A stretch of DNA of 35,770 nucleotides from Streptomyces rochei. GTDB lineage: Bacteria > Actinomycetota > Actinomycetes > Streptomycetales > Streptomycetaceae. Made by a program: the position numbers and the translations under genes. Under the pieces are notes generated by a model. The model was not told the DNA's origin and did not search any database. It saw nothing but the letters and a program-made list of their open reading frames with translations. Positions 1 through 8,333 of the stretch are shown here, in pieces. The stretch covers positions 1 to 35,770 of the forward strand of contig MUMD01000016.1 in NCBI GenBank assembly GCA_002155895.1, written 5' to 3'. Position 1 is the first letter of the stretch; every line of letters begins with the position of its first letter.

Positions 1-127
1 GGGCCAGGTGGTGCGGGTCTTCCTGCTGCCCCACCTCGCCTACGCGCTGCTCGGCGCGGCGGCGGCCACCGCGCCGAGCAGCGCGTAGGCGAGGTGGAGC
101 AGCAGGAAGACCCGCACCACCTGGCCC
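1..127. repeat. Fold-back palindrome at window edge
   Basis: Bases 1-63 are the reverse complement of 65-127, centred on base 64, with only two mismatches (30/98 and 60/68). There is essentially no loop. The arms are coding sequence of the FtsX-type permease, so the left arm is a flipped copy of the right arm. A junction like this at a sequence end is typical of a fold-back chimera in library preparation or assembly; a genuine inverted duplication is possible but less likely. Confidence 0.9.
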
Positions 128-981
128 GGCGTGAAGCCGATCGCCTTGAGCACCGAGATGTCCCGCAGATGACCCCGGATCCGGGTGCCGATCGCCCCGT
201 GCACCGCCAGCCCGGCCGCGAGCAGCGCGCCCAGCCCGAACAGTCCGAGCACCTGGCCGAGCAGCCGGTTGTCGCCCTGCGCCTCGGCCCGGGCCTGCTC
301 CCAGGTGGAGACCTGCCCGATCGCCCCGGCGCCCAGTACGGTCACCGCCCGCTGCACGGCGTAGTCCGTCTCCCCGGGGTCGGTCAGCCGCAGCCCGATC
401 ACCTGGCCGCCCGGGTCGGGCACCGCGGCCGGCGGCGCCCACACCAGGCCCGGCTGCTCACCCGGCCGGTAGCGGCGCTCGGGGCTGTCGGCGATGCCGA
501 GCACCGTGAGGGTGCGCGGGGTGCCGGACAGGGTCAGGGTGTCGCCGGGCTGGGCCAGCAGCGCGCGGGCGAGACGGCTCTCCAGGACCACCCCGTCGGG
601 ATCGGCCGGGTCGATCCAGTGCCCTGCGGTGAGCAGCGGGCGGCCCACCTCGGGCCGCTCGGCGGTGCCGCGCAGCTCGACGGAGGCGCGGGTGCCGCGT
701 ACGGCGACGGTGGCGGATGCCGTGGGATACGGGCCGGCGACGGCCTCGACGCCGTCCAGCGCGGCCAGCTCACCGGCGTCGGCGGCGCGGTCGGTGTGCA
801 GCCAGACGTGCGCGCCGCGGGCCTGTGCGAAGACCCGCTGCCAGGGGTTGGTCGCGTACCCGAACAGGGCCGTGGCCAGGAGCAGCGACGCGACGATCCC
901 GGCGGTGGCGAGGACGAGGAACAGCGCCTCGCCCCGGTGCGTCCGCAGATCGGAGTGGGCCCAGCGCAGGGTGGCTCGCAC
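40..981 (-). CDS. FtsX-family ABC transporter permease, truncated
   Basis: Partial permease of the FtsX/MacB type, which works with an ATPase to move lipids, lipoproteins or peptides across or out of the membrane. The GTG start at 981 follows a purine-rich stretch. An N-terminal membrane segment lies at about residues 17-43, followed by an extracytoplasmic domain of about 190 residues. A second membrane segment starts near residue 240, and the typical 'VLKAIGFTPGQVVRVF' loop leads into a third. The last residues before the stop at 40 come from the fold-back palindrome, not from the real gene. The true 3' part (usually one more membrane segment or a second FtsX unit) is missing. It is the last gene of a PadR-ATPase-permease operon. 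Substrate unknown. Confidence 0.8.
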   Translation of the reverse strand: MRATLRWAHSDLRTHRGEALFLVLATAGIVASLLLATALFGYATNPWQRVFAQARGAHVWLHTDRAADAGELAALDGVEAVAGPYPTASATVAVRGTRASVELRGTAERPEVGRPLLTAGHWIDPADPDGVVLESRLARALLAQPGDTLTLSGTPRTLTVLGIADSPERRYRPGEQPGLVWAPPAAVPDPGGQVIGLRLTDPGETDYAVQRAVTVLGAGAIGQVSTWEQARAEAQGDNRLLGQVLGLFGLGALLAAGLAVHGAIGTRIRGHLRDISVLKAIGFTPGQVVRVFLLLHLAYALLGAVAAAAPSSA

Positions 982-1032
982 GGGCCTCAGCCTTCCGGTG
1001 CGCGGTGCGCGCGGTGGTCGTACGCCCGCATG

Positions 1033-1796
<764 letters not shown>

Positions 1797-1800
<4 letters not shown>

Positions 1801-2312
1801 TCCAGCTCCTCCAGCTCCTCCTGGCACCGCTCCAGCCAGTCGAGGTCGGCCTGCAGGTGCAGCATCGCGCCCTCGATGAGGAGGTGGGCGATGCGGTTGT
1901 CCCGGTCTTCGGCGGCGGCCAGCTTCGACAACTGCCGCATGGTGTTCAGGTACTGCCGCCGCTGCTTGTTGATCAGCGCGATCTGGTCGGCGAGACCCGT
2001 CTGCGGAGCCAGGGCGAGCTTCATGAAGAACTCGTCCCGCACCCGCGGCTCGTCCGCCGTCTCCTCGTACCAGGCCCGCAGCTCGTCACGCCCGGCCTCG
2101 GTGAGGTGGTAGACCTTCTTGTTGGGCCGGCTCGACTGCTCGATGTCCTCGCCCTCGATCAGCCCCGTCTTCTCGAGACGGCCGAGGGTGACGTAGATCT
2201 GGCCGACGTTCGGCTGAGGGTACGCGGAGCCCAGCAGTTGCTCAAGGTCCTGCTTCAGCTCGTAGCCGTGGGCCGGACCGCGGGCCAGGAGAGCCAGGAG
2301 GTGCAGGCGCAC
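1797..2312 (-). CDS. PadR-family transcriptional regulator
   Basis: 171-aa regulator with the PadR winged helix at residues 1-80: LLALLARGPAHGYELK, then the recognition helix around GQIYVTLGRLEKTGLI, then the wing ending VYHLTEAGRDEL. The C-terminal helical dimerisation region (about 95-171) is of the Vir_act_alpha type. The GTG start at 2312 has GGAGGA upstream and an in-frame TGA directly before it, so it cannot start earlier. It is the first gene of the operon with the ABC ATPase and FtsX permease. PadR proteins of this arrangement usually repress their own efflux operon and release on ligand binding. A palindrome 60 bp upstream (2373-2387) is a candidate operator. Confidence 0.88.
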
Positions 2313-2372
2313 TCAGCCGTCCTCCCGCTTCTGGTCGAGTCCCCGGATGTGCTCCAGGCCCTAGTATCGCGC

Positions 2373-2387
2373 ATACCTAACAGGTAT
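2373..2387. promoter_or_regulatory. Palindromic operator candidate between padR and the binding protein gene
   Basis: ATACCT-AAC-AGGTAT is a perfect 6-3-6 inverted repeat in an AT-richer patch of the divergent intergenic region. It contains the 8-mer TACCTAAC, which recurs twice upstream of the GH13 gene (3745-3752 and 3858-3865). It may serve padR, the sugar island, or both. Confidence 0.5.
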
Positions 2388-2472
2388 ACATGGCCTCTGA
2401 CCCGGGACGAGGACGCCCGGTGCCGGTGCGAGTCAGCGGGCCCGGTGTACGAGGGTGTACAGGGAGGAACCT

Positions 2473-3738
2473 ATGCGGTGGATCCACGCCGCCGGTAGGG
2501 GCCTCCTCGTCCTCCTCGTCGTCCTGACCGGGTACGTGGCCTCAGGAGCCCGCGCGAACGAGGGTGCCGCGAGCGGTCGCGGCCCGCTCACCCTGGCCAC
2601 CGCGGGCGATCTCACCGGCTACCTCGGCCCGCTGCTGGAGGGCTGGAACCGCGCCCACCCCGGGGAACGGGTCACCCTCGTCGAACTGCCCGACTCCGCC
2701 GACGAGAGCCGCGCGCAGATGGCCACCGACCTGCGCGACGGCGACCGGCACCGCTTCGACGTCCTCAACATCGACGTCAACTGGACCTCGGAGTTCGCCG
2801 CCGCGGGCTGGATACGTCCGCTGCCCCGCGAGCGCTTCCCGCTCGGCACGTTCCTGCCGCCGGTCGTCGACACCGCGACCTACGACGGGCGGCTGTACGC
2901 CGTCCCGTACGTCACCAACGCCGGCCTGCTCCTGTACCGCAAGGACGTCCTGGCCGCGGAGGGCGTCCCGCCGCCGCGCACCTGGGCCGAGCTGGAGCGG
3001 TACGCCGGGACCATCGCCCCGAAGCACGGACTGGACGGCTACGCGGGCCAGTTCCTGCCCTACGAGGGCCTGACCGTCAACGCCGCCGAGGCCGTCTACT
3101 CGGCCGGCGGCAGCATCCTCGGCGACGAGGGCGCACGCGTCACCGTGGACTCGGCGGCGGCCCGCGAGGGCATCGGCTTCCTGGCGCGCGGCGTGCGCGA
3201 GGGCTGGATCCCCGAGGAGGCGCTGGGCTACAAGGAAGAGGAGTCCAAGCAAGCCTTCCAGGACGGCCGCCTGCTCTTCCTGCGCAACTGGCCCTACGCC
3301 TACGTCGGTGCCTCGGCGCCGGGCTCCGCGGTCGCCGGGAAGGTCGGCGCCGTACCGCTGCCGGGACCCCACGGGCCCGGGACCAGCGTGCTGGGCGGCT
3401 CCAACCTGGCCGTGAGCGCCCATGCCGAGCACCCGGACTCGGCGGCCCGGCTCATCGCGTACCTCACCGGCGAGCGCGTGCAGCGCCAGGTCCTCACCCG
3501 CGGCGCGCTGCCGCCCGTGCGGGCCGACCTCTACGAGGACCCCGCGCTGATCGAGGCGTTCCCCTACCTGCCGACCCTGCGCGAGAGCGTGCTCGCCGCC
3601 GCCCCGCGCCCCAAGAGCCCGCGCTACGACCAGGTCAGCCTGGCCGTGCAGGCCGTCGTGCACGACGCCATGGCCGGGCGGCAGACGCCCGAGGCGGCGG
3701 TGCGGCGGCTGGCTCGCGAGCTGGCGGCCCTTTCCTAG
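2473..3738 (+). CDS. Extracellular solute-binding protein, family 1 (sugar type), orphan
   Basis: 421-aa secreted binding protein for a carbohydrate ABC importer. ATG at 2473 is preceded by GGGAGG at a good distance; the in-frame GTG at 2455 would place that ribosome site inside the gene. A signal peptide covers residues 1-28 (RWIHAAGRG, hydrophobic core, ARA-N). Unlike most Gram-positive binding proteins there is no lipobox cysteine. Family features include YAVPYVTNAGLLLYRKD, PPRTWAEL, LFLRNWPYAY and GGSNLAVSAH. The last resembles the sugar-contacting region of the maltose/trehalose binding protein group. No permeases directly follow; the next genes are a GH13 enzyme and a second, complete importer with its own binding protein. 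It may supply the same permeases with a second substrate. Substrate not determinable. Confidence 0.85.
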   Translation: MRWIHAAGRGLLVLLVVLTGYVASGARANEGAASGRGPLTLATAGDLTGYLGPLLEGWNRAHPGERVTLVELPDSADESRAQMATDLRDGDRHRFDVLNIDVNWTSEFAAAGWIRPLPRERFPLGTFLPPVVDTATYDGRLYAVPYVTNAGLLLYRKDVLAAEGVPPPRTWAELERYAGTIAPKHGLDGYAGQFLPYEGLTVNAAEAVYSAGGSILGDEGARVTVDSAAAREGIGFLARGVREGWIPEEALGYKEEESKQAFQDGRLLFLRNWPYAYVGASAPGSAVAGKVGAVPLPGPHGPGTSVLGGSNLAVSAHAEHPDSAARLIAYLTGERVQRQVLTRGALPPVRADLYEDPALIEAFPYLPTLRESVLAAAPRPKSPRYDQVSLAVQAVVHDAMAGRQTPEAAVRRLARELAALS

Positions 3739-3742
3739 TTAC

Positions 3743-3756
3743 GCGTTAGGTAACGC
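3743..3756. promoter_or_regulatory. Operator-like inverted repeat with TACCTAAC core
   Basis: GCGTTA-GG-TAACGC is a perfect 6-2-6 inverted repeat starting 5 bp after the orphan binding protein gene. On the minus strand it reads TACCTAAC, the 8-mer also present at 2374-2381 and 3858-3865. Confidence 0.45.
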
Positions 3757-3836
3757 TGGCATCTCATCTGCGTCCGCAGTGCGGGGAAAAGTCCCTATAT
3801 AGAACCCCAACCGGCCAGCGGTGCTTGTTCCGTTCA

Positions 3837-3867
3837 TTGACACCCGCGCGTCACCGCTACCTAACAT
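3837..3867 (+). promoter_or_regulatory. Promoter and operator candidate of the GH13-transporter operon
   Basis: A consensus -35 TTGACA (3837-3842) is followed by an AT-richer stretch containing TACCTAAC (3858-3865) and TAACAT (3862-3867). The spacing to a clean -10 is not ideal (15 nt to TACCTA, 19 nt to TAACAT). The repeated TACCTAAC motif would cover the -10, as expected for repression. The self-complementary ATGCATGCAT (3866-3875) follows directly. Confidence 0.45.
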
Positions 3868-3907
3868 GCATGCATAACAGCAGCCTCCTCTAGAGACAGG
3901 TTCCGGG

Positions 3908-5533
3908 GTGAACAGGCACCACTGGTGGCGTGACGCGGTGATCTACCAGGTCTACGTCCGCAGCTTCCTCGACAGCACCGGCGACGGCGTCGGCGATCTC
4001 GCCGGCGTCCGGGCCGGGCTGCCCTACCTGCGCAGACTCGGCGTGGACGGAATCTGGCTGAGCCCCTTCTACCCCTCGCCCCAGCACGACCACGGCTACG
4101 ACGTCGCCGACTACCGGGGCGTCGACCCGCTCTTCGGCGACCTCGACGAGTTCGACGCGCTGGTCGCCGCCGCCCGGCGCCTCGGCATCCGGGTACTGCT
4201 CGACATCGTCCCCAACCACTGCTCCAGCGAGCACCCGTGGTTCCGCGAGGCCCTCGCCTCCCCGCCCGGCAGCCCGGCGCGCGCCCGCTTCCACTTCGCC
4301 GACGGCCGCGGACCGGACGGCGACCGGCCGCCCAACAACTGGCACGCCATGTTCGGCGGCCCCGCCTGGACCCGGGTGACCGAGGCCGACGGCCGCCCCG
4401 GCCAGTGGTACCTGCACATGTTCACGCCCGAGCAGCCGGACTGGAACTGGCGCACCCCCGAGGTCGCCGCCGAGTTCGACCGGATACTCCGCTTCTGGCT
4501 GGACCGGGGCGTCGACGGCTTCCGCATCGACGTCGCCGCCGGCCTCTACAAGCACCCGGACCTCCCCGACTCCCCGGACCCGGAGGCCGACGCCCGCACC
4601 CGGGACTCGGTCAACCCGCTCGCCTGGAACCAGCCCGAGGTGCACGACGTGTGGCGGCACTGGCGCGCGGTCTGCGAGGAGTACACCGCCCGCGACGGCC
4701 GCGAACGCCTCCTCGTCGGCGAGGTCTCCGTGCCCAGCGCCCGCGAACACGCCCGCTACGTCCGCCCCGACGAACTCCACCAGGCATTCTTCTTCGACCT
4801 GCTCGGCGCCCCCTGGGACCCCGACGCCTTCCGCAAGGTCATCTCCGAGGCCATGCAGGACATCGCGGGCACCGGCTCCACGGTCACCTGGGTCCTCAAC
4901 AACCACGACCAGGTCCGCACCGTCACCCGCTACGGCGAACCCGCCACCGACGGCAGCGGCCTCGGCACCGCCCGCGCCCGCGCCGCGGCGCTGCTGATGC
5001 TGGCGCTGCCCGGAGCCGCCTACATCTACCAGGGCGAGGAACTGGGCCTGCCCGAGGTCGTCGACCTGCCCGACGACGTGCTCACCGACCCGATCTTCCA
5101 CCGCACCGGCAGCCGCGCCCGCGTCCGCGACGGCTGCCGGGTGCCGCTGCCCTGGTCGGGACAGGCCTCGCCGTTCGGCTTCACCTCCGACGCGTCGGGC
5201 GCCAAGCCCTGGCTGCCGCAGCCCGAGTACTTCGCCGAGTACGCCACCGACCGCGCCCTCGCCGACACCCGCTCCTTCTGGCACCTGTACCGCGACGGAC
5301 TGCACCTGCGCTCCGCGCTGCCCCAGCTGGGCGAGGGCACCCTGCGCTGGCTGGACACCCCGCCCGGCGTCCTGGCCTTCGTCCGCGGCGACGGCCTGGT
5401 CTGCGCCGTCAACTTCGGCACCGCCCCCACGCCCGCGCCCGTCCCCGGCACCCCGCTGCTGGCCAGCGACGGCCCCTGCCCGCCCGGCGTCCTGCCCGGC
5501 TCCACCGCCGCCTGGTGGATCGCCGACCTCTGA
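3908..5533 (+). CDS. GH13 alpha-glucosidase (alpha-amylase family)
   Basis: 541-aa cytoplasmic glycoside hydrolase, no signal peptide, expected to split imported alpha-glucosides to glucose. All GH13 conserved blocks are present: DIVPNH (99-104), GFRIDVA with nucleophile Asp208, GEVSV with acid/base Glu272, and NNHDQ with Asp334. The DIVPNHCSSEHPWF form and the 'DHGYDVADYRGVDPLFGDL' start fit the alpha-glucosidase/oligo-1,6-glucosidase group more than trehalose synthase. GTG start at 3908 begins directly at the conserved NRHHWWRDAVIYQ region; the ribosome site is weak. It leads an operon with a lipoprotein binding protein and two permeases, the same partnership as the S. coelicolor aglA-malEFG locus. 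The 3' end sits in a tandem repeat. Exact linkage specificity is not visible. Confidence 0.9.
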   Translation: MNRHHWWRDAVIYQVYVRSFLDSTGDGVGDLAGVRAGLPYLRRLGVDGIWLSPFYPSPQHDHGYDVADYRGVDPLFGDLDEFDALVAAARRLGIRVLLDIVPNHCSSEHPWFREALASPPGSPARARFHFADGRGPDGDRPPNNWHAMFGGPAWTRVTEADGRPGQWYLHMFTPEQPDWNWRTPEVAAEFDRILRFWLDRGVDGFRIDVAAGLYKHPDLPDSPDPEADARTRDSVNPLAWNQPEVHDVWRHWRAVCEEYTARDGRERLLVGEVSVPSAREHARYVRPDELHQAFFFDLLGAPWDPDAFRKVISEAMQDIAGTGSTVTWVLNNHDQVRTVTRYGEPATDGSGLGTARARAAALLMLALPGAAYIYQGEELGLPEVVDLPDDVLTDPIFHRTGSRARVRDGCRVPLPWSGQASPFGFTSDASGAKPWLPQPEYFAEYATDRALADTRSFWHLYRDGLHLRSALPQLGEGTLRWLDTPPGVLAFVRGDGLVCAVNFGTAPTPAPVPGTPLLASDGPCPPGVLPGSTAAWWIADL

Positions 5534-5588
5534 CCTCGCCTCCGACCTCTGACCTCCTCCGACCTCTGACCTCGCCCCCGACCTCTGC
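5523..5588. repeat. Tandem repeat spanning the GH13 stop codon
   Basis: About 3.5 copies of a unit CCGACCTCTGACCTCGCC(T/C): 5523-5541, 5542-5558 (2 nt shorter), 5559-5577 and a partial copy from 5578. The first copy includes the last codons and stop of the GH13 gene, so the repeat multiplied the gene's own 3' end. Confidence 0.9.
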
Positions 5589-5616
5589 TTGCCCGACCCT
5601 CGAAGGGACATCAACG

Positions 5617-6945
5617 ATGATGCGACGACGTACCCCCCTGCTCACCGGCTGCACCGCCCTGGTCCTCGCCCTCGGTGCCACCGCCTGCGGTGGCGGCGGA
5701 CCCGTCTCGGCCGGCGGCGGTGACAAGGCGCTCGGCGGACAGTCGGTCACCGTGGCCGGCGTCTGGTCCGGCACCGAGCAGGAGAACTTCCAGAAGGTGC
5801 TCGACGCCTTCACCGAGAAGACCGGCGCCAAGACCTCCTTCGTCTCCACCGGCGACAACGTCTCCACCGTCGTCGGCAGCAAGATCGAGGGCGGCAACGC
5901 CCCCGACGTCGTGATGGTCCCGCAGGTCGGCGTGCTGGGGCAGTTCGCCGAGAACGGCTGGCTGAAGCCGCTGTCCGAGACGGCCCGGAAGTCGGTCGAC
6001 ACCAACTTCGCCGACGTCTGGAAGACGTACGGGACCGTCGACGGCACCCTCTACGGCCTCTACTTCAAGGCCGCCCACAAGTCGACCGTCTGGTACAGCC
6101 CCGACGCCCTCGCCCAGGCCGGGGTCGAGCCGCCGAAGACGTACGACGAGATGCTGGAGGCCGGGCGGACCGTCTCCGACTCCGGGCTCGCCGCCTTCTC
6201 GGTCGCCGGGCAGGACGGCTGGACGCTGACCGACTGGTTCGAGAACGTCTACCTCTCCCAGGCCGGACCCGAGAAGTACGACGCCCTCGCCGCGCACGAG
6301 CTGAAGTGGACCGACGCGAGCGTGGTCGAGGCGCTCACCACCCTCGGCAAGCTCTTCAAGGACGAGCAACTCGTCGAGGGCGGTCGCAAGGGCGCCCTGA
6401 ACACCGACTTCCCGGGCTCCGTGGAGAAGGTCTTCGGCCCGAAGCCCGAGGCCGGCATGGTCTACGAGGGCGACTTCGTCGCCGGGGTCGCCAAGGACCA
6501 GTTCGGCAAGGAGATCGGTAAGGACGCGAACTTCTTCCCCTTCCCGGCGGTCGACGGCGGCGAGGCGCCGGTGGTCAGCGGCGGTGACGCGGCCGTCGTC
6601 CTGAAGGACGGCAAGAACTCCGAGGCCGGCATGGCGCTCCTGGAGTACCTCGCGACGCCCGAGGCCGCGGCCGTGTGGGCCGAGGCGGGCGGCTTTATCT
6701 CCCCGAACAAGAACCTCGACCCGGCCTCCTACGGCGACGACGTCACCCGGGCCACCGCCGAGTCCCTGGTCGGCGCGGGGGACTCGGTCCGCTTCGACAT
6801 GTCCGACCAGGCACCCGCGGCCTTCGGCGGCACCAAGGGCACGGGCGAGTGGAAGATCCTCCAGGACTTCCTGCGCGACCCCTCCGACCCGAAGGCCACC
6901 GCCGCCGAGCTGGAAGCCGCGGCTGCCAAGGCCTACAAGGGCTGA
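5617..6945 (+). CDS. Sugar ABC transporter binding lipoprotein
   Basis: 442-aa substrate-binding lipoprotein. The N-terminus MMRRRTPLLTGC, a hydrophobic core and ATAC-GGGG place the lipidated cysteine at residue 24; a Gly/Ser-rich linker follows. The fold is the family 1 solute-binding type: GVWSGTEQENFQKVLDAF, then VVMVPQVGVLGQFAENGWL, GLYFKAAHKSTVWYSP, VSGGDAAVVLKDGKNSEAGMALLEYLA. These resemble alpha-glucoside and lactose-type binding proteins. ATG 5617 is used rather than 5620 because AAGGGA lies 8 nt upstream. It is followed after 6 nt by the first permease. No ATPase is encoded nearby; Streptomyces sugar importers usually share the ATPase MsiK, which would be expected here too. Confidence 0.9.
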   Translation: MMRRRTPLLTGCTALVLALGATACGGGGPVSAGGGDKALGGQSVTVAGVWSGTEQENFQKVLDAFTEKTGAKTSFVSTGDNVSTVVGSKIEGGNAPDVVMVPQVGVLGQFAENGWLKPLSETARKSVDTNFADVWKTYGTVDGTLYGLYFKAAHKSTVWYSPDALAQAGVEPPKTYDEMLEAGRTVSDSGLAAFSVAGQDGWTLTDWFENVYLSQAGPEKYDALAAHELKWTDASVVEALTTLGKLFKDEQLVEGGRKGALNTDFPGSVEKVFGPKPEAGMVYEGDFVAGVAKDQFGKEIGKDANFFPFPAVDGGEAPVVSGGDAAVVLKDGKNSEAGMALLEYLATPEAAAVWAEAGGFISPNKNLDPASYGDDVTRATAESLVGAGDSVRFDMSDQAPAAFGGTKGTGEWKILQDFLRDPSDPKATAAELEAAAAKAYKG

Positions 6946-6951
6946 CCGGCC

Positions 6952-8319
6952 GTGACCACCTCCACCCCGGTGAAAGAGGCGAGCCCGCCCGCCGCTCCCG
7001 GCCCGGCGCCCCTGCGGCGCCCCCGGCGGCGCCGGGCGGCCGTCGCCCTGCTCTTCGTCCTGCCCGCGCTGCTCCTGCTGGGCGCCCTGGTCGTCTATCC
7101 CGTGCTGTTCTCCGTGGGCCGGAGCCTCTTCGACGCCTCCGGCACGCGCTTCGTGGGCGGCGACAACTACACCGAGATGTTCCGCGACCCGGCCACGCTG
7201 AAGGCCATCCGCAACACCGCGATCTGGGTCGTCGTCGCCCCCACCCTGCTGACCGGCCTCGGCCTGATCCTCGCCGTCCTGGTCGAGAAGGTGCGCTGGG
7301 CCACCGCCTTCAAGCTGCTGCTCTTCATGCCGATGGCGGTCTCCTTCCTCGCCGCCGGCATCATCTTCCGGCTCGCCTACGACCACGACCCGGACAAGGG
7401 CGTCCTCAACGCCGCCGTGACCGGCGTGCACGACGCCTTCGCCGGCACGTCGAGCTACCCGGGCGCCCGGGCGCGTGACGGACGCGACGGCGCACTGGTC
7501 GAGGAGGCCGACGGCTCCTACCGGACCGGTGCCGGCGTGTCACCCGGCGACACGGTGGCGCTCGGCCTGGTCGGGGTGGGGCCCGACGACCTGCCGTCCG
7601 GCGCGAAGGCCGCGTACGGGGCGGCGGGCCGGGACGCCGCCGACGACGAGGTGCGCGGGGTCGTGTACCTGGACTTCACGCCCGGTGGGGGAGGGGAGCA
7701 GGGCCGGGTCGACCGGAGCGAGAGCGGGCTGCCCGAGATGACCGTCGAGGCGGTGCGCGACGGCCGTACGGTCGCGTCCACGACCACGGGGGACGACGGT
7801 TCCTTCCGCTTCGCGGGGCTGGCGGACGGCTCGTACACCGTCCGGCTCCCCGCGTCGAACTTCGCCCCGCCCTACGAGGGCGTCTCCTGGCTCGGACCCG
7901 CGCTGGTCACTCCGGCGATCATCGGGGCCTACCTGTGGATCTGGACCGGGTTCGCGATGGTGCTGATCGGCGCCGGGCTCTCCTCGCTGCCGCGTGACGC
8001 GCTGGAGGCCGCGCGGATGGACGGCGCGAACGAGTGGCAGATCTTCCGGCGCATCACCGTGCCGCTCCTGGCCCCGGTGCTCACGGTCGTCTTCATCACC
8101 CTCGTGATCAACGTGATGAAGGTCTTCGACCTCGTCTACATCATCGCGCCCGGCCCCGTGCAGGAGGACGCGACGGTCCTCGCGACGCAGATGTGGCTGG
8201 TGTCGTTCGGCGGTGGCAACAACCAGGGGCTCGGCAGCGCGCTGGGTGTGCTGCTCCTGCTGCTCGTCGTGCCGGCCATGGTCTTCAACGTCCGCCGTTT
8301 CAAGAGGAGTCAGCGATGA
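6952..8319 (+). CDS. Sugar ABC permease (MalF-like) with inserted extracytoplasmic domain
   Basis: 455 aa, about 150 longer than usual MalF/UgpA-type permeases of actinobacteria. Membrane segments are visible at about 29-50, 87-110, 119-142, 317-340, 369-392 and 427-447. The coupling (EAA) loop is EAARMDGANEWQIFRRI from residue 352. Between segments 3 and 4 lie about 174 residues (143-316) that must face outside. Their second half (about 235-303) reads like a Cna-B/SdrD or carboxypeptidase-regulatory beta sandwich: GLPEMTVEAVRDGRTVASTT, DDGSFRFAGLADGSYTVRLP. E. coli MalF carries its P2 domain, which contacts the maltose binding protein, at the corresponding loop; the fold here looks different. 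GTG start 6952 lies 6 nt after the binding protein stop. The reading frame is continuous, so this is not a frameshift product. Confidence 0.9.
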   Translation: MTTSTPVKEASPPAAPGPAPLRRPRRRRAAVALLFVLPALLLLGALVVYPVLFSVGRSLFDASGTRFVGGDNYTEMFRDPATLKAIRNTAIWVVVAPTLLTGLGLILAVLVEKVRWATAFKLLLFMPMAVSFLAAGIIFRLAYDHDPDKGVLNAAVTGVHDAFAGTSSYPGARARDGRDGALVEEADGSYRTGAGVSPGDTVALGLVGVGPDDLPSGAKAAYGAAGRDAADDEVRGVVYLDFTPGGGGEQGRVDRSESGLPEMTVEAVRDGRTVASTTTGDDGSFRFAGLADGSYTVRLPASNFAPPYEGVSWLGPALVTPAIIGAYLWIWTGFAMVLIGAGLSSLPRDALEAARMDGANEWQIFRRITVPLLAPVLTVVFITLVINVMKVFDLVYIIAPGPVQEDATVLATQMWLVSFGGGNNQGLGSALGVLLLLLVVPAMVFNVRRFKRSQR

Positions 8320-8333
8320 GGAGTCAGCGATGA
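8304..8333. repeat. 14-bp tandem duplication at the permease junction
   Basis: The unit GAGGAGTCAGCGAT occurs twice back to back (8304-8317 and 8318-8331, continuing into the following GA). It contains the ribosome site and the start/stop region of the two permease genes. Confidence 0.92.

Noticed and set aside
1-127. Reading the palindrome as a terminator
   Set aside because: It lies within permease coding sequence, and one arm is a flipped copy of the gene itself.
2455-2472. Start of the orphan binding protein at GTG 2455
   Set aside because: The strong GGGAGG lies after it and in front of ATG 2473.
3890-5614. 574-codon open frame opposite the GH13 gene
   Set aside because: Val/Gly/Ala-rich shadow; the plus strand carries all GH13 catalytic motifs.
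5611-7431. 606-codon open frame opposite the binding lipoprotein and permease
   Set aside because: Shadow frame with Gly/Val/Asp-rich composition crossing two clear genes.
6952-8319. Permease insert as a frameshift or gene fusion error
   Set aside because: The frame is continuous, both halves of the permease keep the correct phase and the insert has its own domain-like pattern.
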